DNA of 64,000 bases from Tritrichomonas musculus (Eukaryota; Parabasalia; Tritrichomonadida; Tritrichomonadidae). The notes beneath the pieces were generated by a model. It was not told the DNA's origin and searched no databases. It saw only the letters and a list, made by a program, of their open reading frames with translations. Both the position numbers and the translations under genes were made by a program. The stretch covers positions 2,914,001 to 2,978,000 of the forward strand of contig JAPFFF010000014.1 of the NCBI GenBank assembly GCA_039105265.1, read 5' to 3'. The number at the start of each line of letters is the position of its first letter. The stretch's first letter is position 1. Of this stretch, positions 54,401 to 63,375 are shown piece after piece.

Positions 54401-56659
54401 ATTTTTGGGTGTAAATGAAATGACGTTATAAATGAATTTCAAAATTTTTGTTAAATTTGATGTTGAGTAAAAAATTCGTATTAAAAGAGTGAAAATTTGG
54501 GGCTGAAGAATGACGATATTGGTCGAATTTGGGGAAACTGGCTGGCCTGCAAGAAGAGAAATAAAGGTACTAAACAAAGAATCTATGAATTCTTGATCGT
54601 TAAATGAAAGAACGCATGCAATTAAAGCATCAATTTCAAGTGCAGAAATCTCAAAAAAAGGAGACATTAAAATAAGGAATGAAATTGTCTCTTTGAAAAT
54701 TTTCTTGGAAAGTTCCAGATCAGATTCAGAGATGTTAATCTTTACCATAGTTTGACAGAGAATTTTACAAGTCTCTCTAAACTCAAAAAGTTCCTTTTGA
54801 CGATACGTCAATCCTGCATTTAAAGTACTAATTAGATCATTCAAGAGTAATAGATGACGATGACCAGACAAATTTAAATTCAAAATATTAAATACACGGT
54901 ATAACATTGAAGGAAATTCAGTTGGTAATGGAATATTAAGCTTTGACATTAATAATTTCATTGTTGAAAGTATAAATGGTCGTACAGGCTCTTCGAAAAG
55001 AAAGATAAAAAAAGTATTTAAAAATAGGGCGTCATTGAAAAATAAAATGAGCATCATATGATCTGAAAATAAGTGAGCAAGGGTGACAAAAATTGAAATT
55101 CGTGCATTTCTTATTGATGACTTATTATCAGATTCGATTGTTATCTCAAGATGGTGGTAAGAAATTGCCAGATTAATGATAGCTTTAATTAATTTTGGAT
55201 TTTTTATTATGCAATGAACTAGAATTGATGACATTTTGGATAATCGAAAAAATAATTCTGCAATAAAATTTGGATAATTATATGCATTGCTTACCAAAAT
55301 GGTTTCAATAGATAGTGCATCGTCATACAAAATATAATCAAGTGAAATTGAACGAAGTGTATTGATTTTTTGATAAAATTCACTATATTCATTATTTTGG
55401 TAATTAAAAATAGAAACAGAATAATCAAATATTTCATGTTGGAAAAATCTAATTGCATTTTCAGGTTTAATTGAAATGGTCCTAATTGCATTTTTATTAA
55501 TTTCATTACAAATAAATAAAAAAGCAAAGTGATTAATCATATTAAATTCGCCTTGATCTGAGGAATCATTTTCATCAACTGTTTTAAAAAAAGAAGAAAT
55601 AAAAATATCTATTAAAGTATCATCATTTTGTATAATACCTGCAATTTGTGAATATAATTGAGACAAATTTTCTGGAAAAAAAGTTGATAAATCAATTAAT
55701 TTGGGAAATGAAATGGAAAATGATGGATCAAATCCATTTGGCAATGTCTGTACTTTTGAAAATTCGAATTCACCGATTACTAAACTTGAATTTTGATAGC
55801 AATCAACTGCCTCTAATGATTTGTTAGGATTTTTAATTACAATTGGTGGTAATGTTTTACTAATATCGAAAATGGCAATTGGGAAAACTGGTATGACAAG
55901 TGGCAGTATTTGCTTTTTAACAATATCCGATATTTTAATTAAATATTTTAATGAATTAATGTTAAATATATGGGTAAATCTATTAAATTGCTGAAGAATT
56001 TGAATGACTGCTTTATCTGAAAATCGTTTATCTATAAATTGAACTAAATCATCCATAAAATGATGGAATTCTGGATTATTTTGATCTTTGAAAACATGTT
56101 TTATAACATTAATAACTAAATCATAACATTGGTATTGATTCACATATTCCCAAATGATTGGCATCAAATCATAAATATTCATTTCATCATCATACAAACA
56201 AAACTCTGAAATTACAGAAATAGTAATATTCATTAAAATATTAGAATACTGTGATTTTGTAACAAAAAGTAAAGCACTTAGAAGTGGTTTGACTTCTTTT
56301 GTTTCTTTTAAGTCCTCAATATGAATAATCCATGAAATATACGAGTACATGACAATCAATGCTGTGTAATTAATTGAGTGCATATTTAGAATATCTAATG
56401 TACCAATATCATTTAGAAGAGTAATATTATATTGAAATTTCAAAAACAAGTTAGTTAAAATCACTTTAGTTTTTTCTTCATTTGCTTGATCTTGTATTTG
56501 CTGTATATCGTATTGTGAAATTTTGGGAAACTCAATATTTTTAATTTCTTGAATCATGTCGGATTTTAAATCATTTGGCAATGATTTTGTACTGAATTTA
56601 ATTGCTAAAATATCTACAATAAGCTTGGTTGAGAATGATGATTTTATATTAATCATCAT
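48479..56659 (-). CDS. BEACH-domain protein (LYST/NBEA type)
   Basis: About 2726 residues from the first ATG at 56659; the frame also extends to a TTG at 56671, which I do not use. Order: a long helical N-terminal region (~1-850, ARM-like); a concanavalin/LamG-like domain (~865-990, SAIEKGFSVAFWIFVEP); more helices; a PH-like part (~1735-1890, WRHLWSALSIERAPW, then KYVFRRPNNGVHFF); BEACH (~1930-2150, SRYPVFPWILNNYTNDPD, FVFPLWSNSSPIEFVYNHRK, AVIHNWFTGTF); a Ser/Asn-rich linker; and C-terminal WD-type repeats (ACGTLDGALIIYTKDAGK). The BEACH core is divergent: the usual H-Y-G-S-H-Y-S is absent. BEACH proteins scaffold lysosome/vesicle traffic and membrane fusion. Bases 49150-50350 are unusually GC-rich. 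Confidence 0.85.
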   Translation of the reverse strand: MMINIKSSFSTKLIVDILAIKFSTKSLPNDLKSDMIQEIKNIEFPKISQYDIQQIQDQANEEKTKVILTNLFLKFQYNITLLNDIGTLDILNMHSINYTALIVMYSYISWIIHIEDLKETKEVKPLLSALLFVTKSQYSNILMNITISVISEFCLYDDEMNIYDLMPIIWEYVNQYQCYDLVINVIKHVFKDQNNPEFHHFMDDLVQFIDKRFSDKAVIQILQQFNRFTHIFNINSLKYLIKISDIVKKQILPLVIPVFPIAIFDISKTLPPIVIKNPNKSLEAVDCYQNSSLVIGEFEFSKVQTLPNGFDPSFSISFPKLIDLSTFFPENLSQLYSQIAGIIQNDDTLIDIFISSFFKTVDENDSSDQGEFNMINHFAFLFICNEINKNAIRTISIKPENAIRFFQHEIFDYSVSIFNYQNNEYSEFYQKINTLRSISLDYILYDDALSIETILVSNAYNYPNFIAELFFRLSKMSSILVHCIIKNPKLIKAIINLAISYHHLEITIESDNKSSIRNARISIFVTLAHLFSDHMMLILFFNDALFLNTFFIFLFEEPVRPFILSTMKLLMSKLNIPLPTEFPSMLYRVFNILNLNLSGHRHLLLLNDLISTLNAGLTYRQKELFEFRETCKILCQTMVKINISESDLELSKKIFKETISFLILMSPFFEISALEIDALIACVLSFNDQEFIDSLFSTFISLLAGQPVSPNSTNIVILQPQIFTLLIRIFYSTSNLTKILKFIYNVISFTPKNLQKCWNINLDLFILKYLENAKKTNELSDDEVQAFLDLYSLLSLQNSSSQSVLSYISLLSPIDSNHVSKYHLKFIETMDQMVIESSKMPRSTFPLNGRVMHVASSSDPKGKVDFSAIEKGFSVAFWIFVEPTLECNRIFSLKIGDKMKIGIVFTNNGFLVYQRENHITNTKSIPEELKLHTWTFCAFTFTKTNQRIIVQYLLKQTMNEARTMNIVPIENFRGQVNSKKASLKLGGFYQLMPLSTSNSQGFLDSQSSLTPRSNSVDSSTSSFQNGTNSPCRLGSFGLFKLMEIDKFIEIARINLQNSSNLPLKPIVYVNDYSEYDETVANGFVDVLACQSGVNMLLPLFLQNDMKTFDDKPFHLSLETIITLLMHVLTYSIEAQTNFFQSKGFNIIAQLLTDRWTSYFTIKTHNLLYQILLSIQYEPLQQQIFDEVMTNFTFIQKLDPDLHFRIVKHWPPLFSSFSSIAQNFSSFEDIMVILRLFYWYKPVQTQYIKYVELRSDKLKVEQIRHIIFGLLFTYASESFQFTHFQCIISHILSCPELDQIREMIAFLTKVFSETPDSIEFNVECEPLIALISYFIRYPDENIRIQVLNFFIILHHVKKISDVFFLCQLDALAFILPDHAKSRVLFDFLIDNVESEPLLLNLCCYLAVYFKDASFMHQKKIKFNSSRFWAVMPLFVSIYVDESVTDLILESGINDLCDIFIQYDIFFERSKSFESVFYDKLLGLRQKDLNINNILELCKRIILFTTSSNEKTIHSSSFSLFDKNNNENSESAKNDEKLNIDSVLKFFKKDFKLPQLKFHVQFDDDESWSHLKLAILCLSLFEKHFSQQFLSFDLLLCSFLQAANFNGISDHLKSLNLNEKDLSECESVVLPLLNYHSTKETKKEINIFNSTTYSKSQYNPLLLQSKYNLLVFQMAPKLYLRKLQELFNELSMYQKRILDHCEFMNQINMSKYVVYSTKQNKQFLERQKFQNDSNMRSWRHLWSALSIERAPWHVDSNDGTIFSRDVCACFGLAPVKLRKHLPYTMKKEEEEEEIDDNSESPVKSRFSSKRGIIFDSICYLLVIEEIDDQKRRKKGNFELYKSCIKIRMLENYRSGKVFIIPLSSLKYVFRRPNNGVHFFTEFGFSFHIEFPNEKQKSDNNELQVKIMKIIYQNLMKCPDKSFLLYQFSDNKSFFKILPFLEKWKSGKMSNYEYILMLNHCSGRSFNDISRYPVFPWILNNYTNDPDKLLNSANIRDFSTTPESKMNLTKLAVLTYLNKLEPYKSLFDEFKSSSTDQNNKFCECHSMDEMVNYAKEHNLEFIPEFYSMPEFFSTFDQISSENLTQEKKFVFPLWSNSSPIEFVYNHRKILESPNITAVIHNWFTGTFKDELFECPHPPASVLERERLPVLKSHFEMSLGEVGFVAGIIAEDESPLVFTLKLLNEEGKLYQTKLSLKKLITVTDGNRSTDYNSSSEGYLSDHDEIICDYDNEVNNNNSNNSSKQGSYSIYSNYKKGFHFSFPRINEMESSIGSGSSRHATKKRKISACSSSFNSHFSPDFTRISSFDNLKYATSFTQPELTTMKTPLVVGRLWNQAKFGSSYVTSSDGKFYLARGQYVTAIDLSAKKIHKINISGSTITTLASPGTSTIIENSPSASASTSTFNMTASKVTPKRNSEIQSGINSRDSSLTNLQLNSGGCHQRPRAISAGDSLSCMYMHSPSSRSNSCDSDNCSFGSDCESPRNCNDNDHHDSSSASFNSVRCLAANGIWMAVGRDNASVSLVCNLRSVVTIQSYRSSVSACAVSQTFNILACGTLDGALIIYTKDAGKIIKVVDLTKFSNNIKNDIKNKNIENLTKRNFDVNFSTGGVTPKKIIISPTWGFIVVFCDEIDLGVLKHFVCIFTINGQFIRKVDISIEIDYWACWASYSGFDYIVFVSETGHVFINEVFYMNNKQPLFNCRDRIVTSYFSKETSTLVLVTSGGNVIFIPIEF

Positions 56660-56772
56660 GCAATTATTCAATCAGATGACCAAAAATAAATAGAATATAT
56701 TTGAATACTTTTAAGATTATCAAATGGTTAATTAAAGGCTAATTTGAAATAACGATTTTTAATTTTTATTTA
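56660..56772. promoter_or_regulatory. Short divergent promoter (BEACH / SHIPPO gene)
   Basis: Only 113 bases separate two divergent ATGs. The minus side has GGTCATCTGATTG ~20 bases before its ATG (TCATCT fits TCAYWW with one change). The plus side has ACGATTTTTAATTTTTATTTA directly before its ATG. Confidence 0.35.
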
Positions 56773-57360
56773 ATGAGTTCTGTTCGATCAAGATCCAGTT
56801 TAACACATTCATCTTCGCAGAATGATCCTGGATCTTCAATTTCATCAGGAAAAAATTATAGTTATTTAACGCAAGACTGTTATGATAAATCAGTACCATT
56901 TGGCTTTGGATCATCTTCTCCTTCTCGAATAGAACCAAAATATCCAGATACACCAGGTCCTGGAAAGTATGAACCCCGCCCTTCAAATAATCATATTGAA
57001 TCAATTCGCGGTCATGGTCTCGGATTTACATCAAATGTTCCAAGAAGATTTGACTGGTCACAAGGAAATAAAAATCCATCACCATGCTCTTATCTTCCAA
57101 CTATTTGTGATCATCGTGTCAAGCCAAAAATTGGTAAAATTACAACATACGGAAGAAGATGTTCTTGCTACCCAGATGAAAGAGAATCATCTATGGCACC
57201 TGGCCCTGCAAGCTATAATTTACCCGAATTAAAAGACCAATATACCACTTCTTCATTTAAATCAAATGTTCAAAGACATTTTATTCCGCCTAAAACGAAG
57301 CATCCACCTCGATTTGATGGGAAAACATTTACTATTACTCGTTTTGACTTCCCCAAATAA
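56773..57360 (+). CDS. SHIPPO/STPG-repeat flagellar protein
   Basis: 195 residues with the sperm-tail PG-rich repeat motif: DTPGPGKYEPRP, NPSPCSYLPT (degenerate), MAPGPASYNLPE. Spacing is ~50 residues. STPG/ODF3-type proteins associate with axonemal or other microtubules, often as microtubule inner proteins; this fits the trichomonad flagella, axostyle or pelta (inference). A Ser-rich N-terminus may be phosphorylated. Intact frame; the stop overlaps UAAA. Confidence 0.82.
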   Translation: MSSVRSRSSLTHSSSQNDPGSSISSGKNYSYLTQDCYDKSVPFGFGSSSPSRIEPKYPDTPGPGKYEPRPSNNHIESIRGHGLGFTSNVPRRFDWSQGNKNPSPCSYLPTICDHRVKPKIGKITTYGRRCSCYPDERESSMAPGPASYNLPELKDQYTTSSFKSNVQRHFIPPKTKHPPRFDGKTFTITRFDFPK

Positions 57361-57652
57361 AATTGTTTGTATTTTATAAATTATATTATTGGTATTTCTG
57401 CGATATTTATTGCACTTTTTCATTTTCATCTCTTTTTCGATTTTTAGCAGCATTGAATGTATTATATAAGTGATACCACAAAAAAACTTTTATCAAAACA
57501 AATTTGAAACGACTTTTTAATTAACTAAATTTAAATAAATACAATAAAATTTAAAAATGATTTCATAAATGATATAAAAACAAGTATATTTAAACAACAA
57601 TTCTATAAACAAACAAACAAATAACAAACGATAATAAAAAATAGTTAATAAA

Positions 57653-58042
57653 TTAGGAATTTGGCTTGACCATCTGCCTCAGAACGTAATCACCGAATTG
57701 GGTTTCGACTTCAAACATTAAAAGTTTGCTAACTGTCCACCATATAATGTAAAACAAAAAAGAAATTAATAAAAGAAATACGAAAACAGAGCATTTTGTT
57801 AATTGAACAGCTTTATCAGTTGTAAATTGATCATAATCTTCAGAATTTTTAAGGCAGCTTTCTTTTGGTTTGTTCAAAATTAAAAAATCTGTATTTGTAA
57901 ATTTATCTGAAAAGTGAAAATGAACGTTTTTAAAGACGATTGGATAATCAGCGAATTGCACATGCTTTTGATGTTGTTCGTATGATTCTGATGGTTGGTT
58001 ATATTTGGAATCTTCTGAATGAATGTCAATTTGATCATCCAT
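57653..58042 (-). CDS. Single-pass membrane hypothetical protein
   Basis: 129 residues. Residues 1-75 are hydrophilic; a strong hydrophobic segment (CSVFVFLLLISFLFYIIWWT) at ~84-104 is followed by a ~25-residue tail. This looks like a type II or C-tail membrane protein; the Trp-rich end of the segment suggests an interface. No family recognised. A spacer of ~290 bases separates it from the convergent SHIPPO gene. Confidence 0.55.
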   Translation of the reverse strand: MDDQIDIHSEDSKYNQPSESYEQHQKHVQFADYPIVFKNVHFHFSDKFTNTDFLILNKPKESCLKNSEDYDQFTTDKAVQLTKCSVFVFLLLISFLFYIIWWTVSKLLMFEVETQFGDYVLRQMVKPNS

Positions 58043-59082
58043 TTTTTTGAAATTACAACGTTAATAAATATTTATATTGACCATTTCAAATTTGAGTTGA
58101 TATATTCTTATTTCAATGGAATTTTTCAATAGCATTTTCATTATTTTTAACTTAAAAATTTTAAGGAATGTAAGCCAAAATATAAACCATTCAAAATTGT
58201 GAGAAGCGGGTAGATTTTTTTTTTTTTGAAATAGGGGATGCAACGATAGGAAATTTTCTGAAAATCCATTCATATTTTTTTGTTAATATACTATTATTTT
58301 AAAAATATGATAAATTAAATATGGACTGATAAGTAAAAATGAATTATGGGCTGGTTTTGGAAAATTTCTGGCGGAAGTCGAGATATCATTTTCATTTTTT
58401 CTGAGACTCTGTTCGAGCATTTTGTAAAATTCTTTTTGATTATATTTTATACTACCTTAATAACATTAATATATTCTGAAATGCTAATTATGATTTTACA
58501 AACGCAATAAATAGAGCAATTTATATTTCATCTTGATGTATAGATAATTTGATATAAAATTTTGAAGAATGTTATAGATTAAGTTTATTTATAATATTAA
58601 AATAATATTAATATGAATTATGAAATAAAAGTAAAATATTAAGATGTACAAATACTTTTATTAGAATCATTTTGAATATATAAAAAATATGTTTATAAAA
58701 AAAGGATCATTAACATACTAAGTATGTCATACTTCACACTTATGACAATTTTATTAATCATTAAAAATAAATAGATAATAAAAAACATATCTTTCATTAA
58801 AATCATAATTTTAACTTTTTAAGAGGTTATTTGGCAACATTGTGACAGCTTTTTCTAGTTTTTTTTTTTTTTTTTTTAGTTTGCAATATCAATTTCGATT
58901 TTGGTTGATTTCACATTTCATTCATTGAGAAATATGAAATGCCCATTAGAATTACCATGAATAACTCAATACTAAACAAAGCATTCTCCAGGATGTAAAA
59001 CATATTCAGAATAAGTTGCAACTTTTTAAATTTTCTATCAATTTTTCTGAACATAAATGCTCTCTTGTAAAATCTGTATATC
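58043..59082. other. Gene-free spacer
   Basis: 1.04 kb, A+T-rich. A T-run (~58858-58878) lies about 200 bases before the glucanotransferase ATG. No gene supported. Confidence 0.5.
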
Positions 59083-62000
59083 ATGCTATTGGGAAATTCA
59101 TTAAAAGTGACTTTTAATTTAAAATCAGATTTTCAAGGTGATGCAACACCGGTTATTTTCGGATCAACCGAAGAGCTTGGTAATGGAGATCCAAATAAAG
59201 GTATAGAATTGATTCATGTTGACAATATTTATAATTTTAAAACAGACATTATTTTTCCTAATTCAATTAATGCAAATGAAATTTGGTATTCATATTGTTT
59301 TCGTCCTGCTTTTGGAGCAATAATTCCAGAAACAATACCAAAAAGATATATGCCTCGCTTGGAAGCATCAGCAGAAATTTTCGATACAATTGATAAGATT
59401 ACTATTATTTGTGATTTAACCGTTCATTTTCACGTTAAGTGCTCTACTGAATTTGGACAACAATTATATTTATCAGGAAATGTATCGCAACTTGGTGAAT
59501 GGGATCCTGACTCTGCAATTCAACTTTTTTATGAAGGAAATTTGAATTATTGGACTTGTCATGCTAAATTCCCTTTATCAGAAAAATCAAGAACTATTGA
59601 ATATAAATATTTCATATCCTATGGAGGAAAAAAAATAGAGTGGGAACCATCTGATACTCATAAAATTTTTATTGGCGCTGTAGCTTCTCCTGCTCTACTT
59701 GAAATAGAAGATGAGTTTCGTTGGCAAGATAAGTCACTTATAGCTCTAACACGTTCGCCATTCACAAATGTTATCAATAAACGTGGAATGCATCATTTTA
59801 ATATCAACGCTGAACACAATGAAAAAAATACCACCATTATTAATGAAAGTGAGATTAATACAACAAAAAAGCCTGGTAAACTCTATCCAAATGAAGCCAA
59901 ACCAGGTCATGTTAATATTAGATTTAATGCTTTTTGCCCTAATGTTCGAAAGAATCAGAAGCTTGTAATAATTGGTAACTGTGAACAACTCGGCAAATGG
60001 AAGCTTGAAAATGCGGCTGAAATGAATGATTACTACTTTCCACTTTGGATATATGATTTTACGCTGGAACGATCTTTGTTTCCCTTAGAATACAAATTTG
60101 TTATTGTTAGTGATGAAGATATAGTTGACAATGATGACGAGGAAGAAGAAATCGAAGGCAAAAAAGAAAATTCCAGTAATATTCATAAAAAAACATTTTG
60201 GGAATCAAAACCTAGCCGATTTTATTCAGGAATTACTTCTAACGTGATAACAAATGATTATCCTGCTACATGCATCATAAACAACTGGTTGGTTAACCCA
60301 AACCCAGAGTTATTCAAAGGATTTGGAATTTATTGTCCGCTTTTTGGCCTTCGTTCTGACGATTCATGCGGAATTGGTCAGTATACTGATATCAAAGGAC
60401 TTGTTGATGTATGCAATCAAATTGGATCTTCGATAATACGTATACTTCCGATTTTTGATACAACCAATAAAGGTGATTGGGATGATTCAAATCCATATAA
60501 ACAGATCTCAAGCTTTGCTTTACATCCAATTTACATTAATTTGCTTCAAGTAGTAGATAATTTACCTAAAGATATATATAATGATATACAAAATGCAAAA
60601 TGGATATTCGAACAAAAACCAACAGTTGATTATCCTACAGTTTATCAATATAAAATTAAGACTTTACATCGTATTTACGAAGATTCTGTCAAATATGAAT
60701 TAAATAACAATATTGAATTTGCACGCTTTGTTGATCAAGAATTAGAGTGGTTACGCCCTTATGCACTTTTTACTCTATTGAGAGACAAATACGGAACAAT
60801 AGATTTTCATTCATGGCCCAACCATTCAACAATTACACGTAGAGAAATCAATTCACAGTGCGCAAAGCATGAAGAAGAGCTTAAATTTATATACTGGGTT
60901 CAATATATTTGCGATAAACAATACAAAGAGGCACTTTCTTATAGCATTGAACATGGCGTTGCTTTACATAGCGATTTTCTCATGAATATTAATTATAATA
61001 GTGTTGACACATGGACATGGCCTGATTATTTTCGTCTAAATATGTGCTCAGGTGCACCTCCCAATGAATCATTTATTGATGGTAAAAATTGGGGATATCC
61101 AACCTACGATTGGGACGCCATGGAAAAAGATAATTTTCACTGGCTGGAATTACGTTTAAGAAGGATGTCTGATCTATTTCAATTTTTGAGTGTTGATCAT
61201 ATTATTGAATTTTTTAGATCTTGGGAAATTCCCAGAGATTCATGCATTAGAGGAATTTTGGGTCATTTTAATCCAAGCTCACCAGTCGATAAAGCAGAAC
61301 TTGATTCACGAGGCTTATTTGATCTTGATAGATATCTTCATCCCTATGTAAGATGGCATCTTCTTGTCCAACAATTTGGAGAAGAAGCAGAGAATATATC
61401 AAAAAAATTCTTTATTCCAAAACATTTTGATACTCGTGATGACTATTTTACATTCAAGACAGAATTCAATACAGAAAAAAAAATTGAGAAAGCTCTTATT
61501 CAGTTAATTCCAAATGATTTACGCAAAAGATCGCACTATCAAAAAGCTCTTTTTGATCTTCTTTCTAATGTAATGCTTATTCATGATTCAGAAAGACCAG
61601 GATGTTATCACGTTCGATCAAATATGACGTATACTTCATCTTGGATTGAGTTACAAGAACCTTCTCGAGGTAGAATGAAAGAATTATATGAGTATTTTGT
61701 TTTTAAACGCCAAAGTGACGTCTGGCTATCAAAAGCAAAAGAAAAACTCGACTTTTTTAATGATGCGAATCAAATGCTGATTTGTGCTGAAGATTTTGAT
61801 CAAAAAACAGATCAAATTGCTCAGTATATAAAAGATTATGGATTCTTATCATTTCATGTTCAGAGGATTTCACAAGAGAAAAGTGAATTATTTGATGATA
61901 TTTCAAAATGCAATTATATGTCTATTTGCTGCTCTTCAACACATAATATGATGCCGTATAGAGAATGGTGGGAAGATCAAAATGAAAATAATATAGTTAG

Positions 62001-62310
62001 AGATTTTTGGAAAACACAAGTTAAAATAGATTCACAAATCCCATACAGATGCCAACCATGGGTATTAGAAACCATAATCAAGCAGCATTTGAATTCAAAA
62101 TCAATGATAGCTCTTTTTCTTCTTCAAGATTTAACAGATTTAGTACAAAACTTAAGAAACAAGAACCCAAATGATGAAAGAATTAATAACCCTTCTGATC
62201 CAAATCATCATTGGCGCTACAGATATCCATTTTCAATTAATGAAATGAAAAATTGCCAAGAATTTACTTTAAAAGTAAGAGATCTCGCAGAAAAAAGTAA
62301 TCGTATTTAG
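59083..62310 (+). CDS. DPE2-like 4-alpha-glucanotransferase with three CBM20 domains
   Basis: 1075 residues (plant DPE2 is ~955). Three N-terminal CBM20-like starch/glycogen-binding domains: ~5-95, ~114-210 (VSQLGEWDPDSAIQLFYEG), ~275-372 (NCEQLGKWKLENAAEMNDY). Then GH77 (~412 on): FGIYCPLFGLRSDDSCGIGQ, NPYKQISSFALHPIYINL; nucleophile Asp705 in LSVDHIIEFFRSW; acid/base Glu903 in LICAEDF. The third acidic residue expected in T-H-D-x is Asn955 (STHNMMPYREWW). DPE2 moves glucosyl units from maltose to a glycan in cytosolic glycogen/starch breakdown. Asn955 may reduce activity. CBM20 triplication is unusual for this family. Confidence 0.88.
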   Translation: MLLGNSLKVTFNLKSDFQGDATPVIFGSTEELGNGDPNKGIELIHVDNIYNFKTDIIFPNSINANEIWYSYCFRPAFGAIIPETIPKRYMPRLEASAEIFDTIDKITIICDLTVHFHVKCSTEFGQQLYLSGNVSQLGEWDPDSAIQLFYEGNLNYWTCHAKFPLSEKSRTIEYKYFISYGGKKIEWEPSDTHKIFIGAVASPALLEIEDEFRWQDKSLIALTRSPFTNVINKRGMHHFNINAEHNEKNTTIINESEINTTKKPGKLYPNEAKPGHVNIRFNAFCPNVRKNQKLVIIGNCEQLGKWKLENAAEMNDYYFPLWIYDFTLERSLFPLEYKFVIVSDEDIVDNDDEEEEIEGKKENSSNIHKKTFWESKPSRFYSGITSNVITNDYPATCIINNWLVNPNPELFKGFGIYCPLFGLRSDDSCGIGQYTDIKGLVDVCNQIGSSIIRILPIFDTTNKGDWDDSNPYKQISSFALHPIYINLLQVVDNLPKDIYNDIQNAKWIFEQKPTVDYPTVYQYKIKTLHRIYEDSVKYELNNNIEFARFVDQELEWLRPYALFTLLRDKYGTIDFHSWPNHSTITRREINSQCAKHEEELKFIYWVQYICDKQYKEALSYSIEHGVALHSDFLMNINYNSVDTWTWPDYFRLNMCSGAPPNESFIDGKNWGYPTYDWDAMEKDNFHWLELRLRRMSDLFQFLSVDHIIEFFRSWEIPRDSCIRGILGHFNPSSPVDKAELDSRGLFDLDRYLHPYVRWHLLVQQFGEEAENISKKFFIPKHFDTRDDYFTFKTEFNTEKKIEKALIQLIPNDLRKRSHYQKALFDLLSNVMLIHDSERPGCYHVRSNMTYTSSWIELQEPSRGRMKELYEYFVFKRQSDVWLSKAKEKLDFFNDANQMLICAEDFDQKTDQIAQYIKDYGFLSFHVQRISQEKSELFDDISKCNYMSICCSSTHNMMPYREWWEDQNENNIVRDFWKTQVKIDSQIPYRCQPWVLETIIKQHLNSKSMIALFLLQDLTDLVQNLRNKNPNDERINNPSDPNHHWRYRYPFSINEMKNCQEFTLKVRDLAEKSNRI

Positions 62311-62484
62311 AGTTTTTTTATGTTATATTAATCTTTGTAATAAAAAAATAAAATGTTTCTTTTTAAATCAAATGCATTTTTATGTTTTATATAGCATGCT
62401 ATGATATCAAATATGCGCAAATACTGATAATCCTCAATTTTGAAAATTGTTTTATATGAATGGTAAATTTTGAATTGATATTCA

Positions 62485-62492
62485 GCCGTTTA
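62485..62492 (+). promoter_or_regulatory. M3-like motif of the coiled-coil gene
   Basis: AGCCGTTT directly precedes ATAATTTTAATATG. This matches the D-R-C-S-G-Y-T-W pattern seen before two minus-strand genes. Confidence 0.35.
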
Positions 62493-62502
62493 TAATTTTA
62501 AT

Positions 62503-63375
62503 ATGAATGAATTTCGGAACGATTTTTCTATTAACCAAAAACCAAAAACAGAGAATCTTTCTCTCTTAAGACTAAATGAAACAGCAAGAAAAATTCAGCA
62601 AATTGAAGAAAATCAGATCAACCAATTGCAAAATCAAATTCAATCAAAGCAGCAGGAAATTGACAAATTAAGTGAAGAACTAACTAAATACAAACTATTA
62701 AAAGAAGAAAAAAAGAAGAAAATACTTGAACTTGATCAAGTTTTATTATCTAGTTTGGCTAAGATTCATGAAAATTCAGATTCAATTGATCCGGAAATTA
62801 TTTCTCTTCATGAACAGAATTCCTCATATGTTAAAAATCTTTCTGCATACATTAACAATGAAGAAGAAGTAAATCGTATTCAAAAACTTGCAGATTCATT
62901 AGAAACAGAGCTTTTTGAATACACCGAAAAGCGTGCAATATTAAATGATGACCCAGAAAATAATATAAATCATATTAAAATGTTGAAAGAAAATAAAGAT
63001 ATCCTTAAAAAACAAATTAACCAAATGGAAGACTATATTAGAAACACTTTTCGTTTTGAAAGAGATGAATCAAAATCAAAAATTAAAATACTTAAGCAGA
63101 ATGTTTCATCTTTATCGCGGGAATTACTTAAAATTAAAGATGAGCAAAAAGATTGGAATGAACATTTGGAAGAAAAAGAAAAAACAGAATCAATAAATTT
63201 GCTGATTTCTTTTTGTGAGGAATTAGAAAATGAAGCTTTAGTTAAAGAAAAAGATGTTGAAATGCTTGTCGAAGAAAACAAAGCTCGTAAAAACGAATTG
63301 GATAGTCTTAAATTAAATACATCAAAGATTGAAGCAGAAATTTCTCAAATTGTTAAATCTCTATCAAATTCTTGA
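62503..63375 (+). CDS. Coiled-coil protein
   Basis: 290 residues, dominated by heptad-rich helices from residue ~25 to the end: ARKIQQIEENQINQLQNQIQ, KQQEIDKLSEELTKYKLLK, then EKKKKILELDQVLL. The C-terminal half repeats E/K-rich helices with few prolines. Likely a cytoskeletal or trafficking tether; no family recognised. An M3-like AGCCGTTT lies 15 bases before the ATG (tcAGCCGTTTATAATTTTAATATG). Confidence 0.65.
   Translation: MNEFRNDFSINQKPKTENLSLLRLNETARKIQQIEENQINQLQNQIQSKQQEIDKLSEELTKYKLLKEEKKKKILELDQVLLSSLAKIHENSDSIDPEIISLHEQNSSYVKNLSAYINNEEEVNRIQKLADSLETELFEYTEKRAILNDDPENNINHIKMLKENKDILKKQINQMEDYIRNTFRFERDESKSKIKILKQNVSSLSRELLKIKDEQKDWNEHLEEKEKTESINLLISFCEELENEALVKEKDVEMLVEENKARKNELDSLKLNTSKIEAEISQIVKSLSNS

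Noticed and set aside
56660-56671. BEACH start at 56671
   Set aside because: The codon there is TTG; the first ATG is at 56659.
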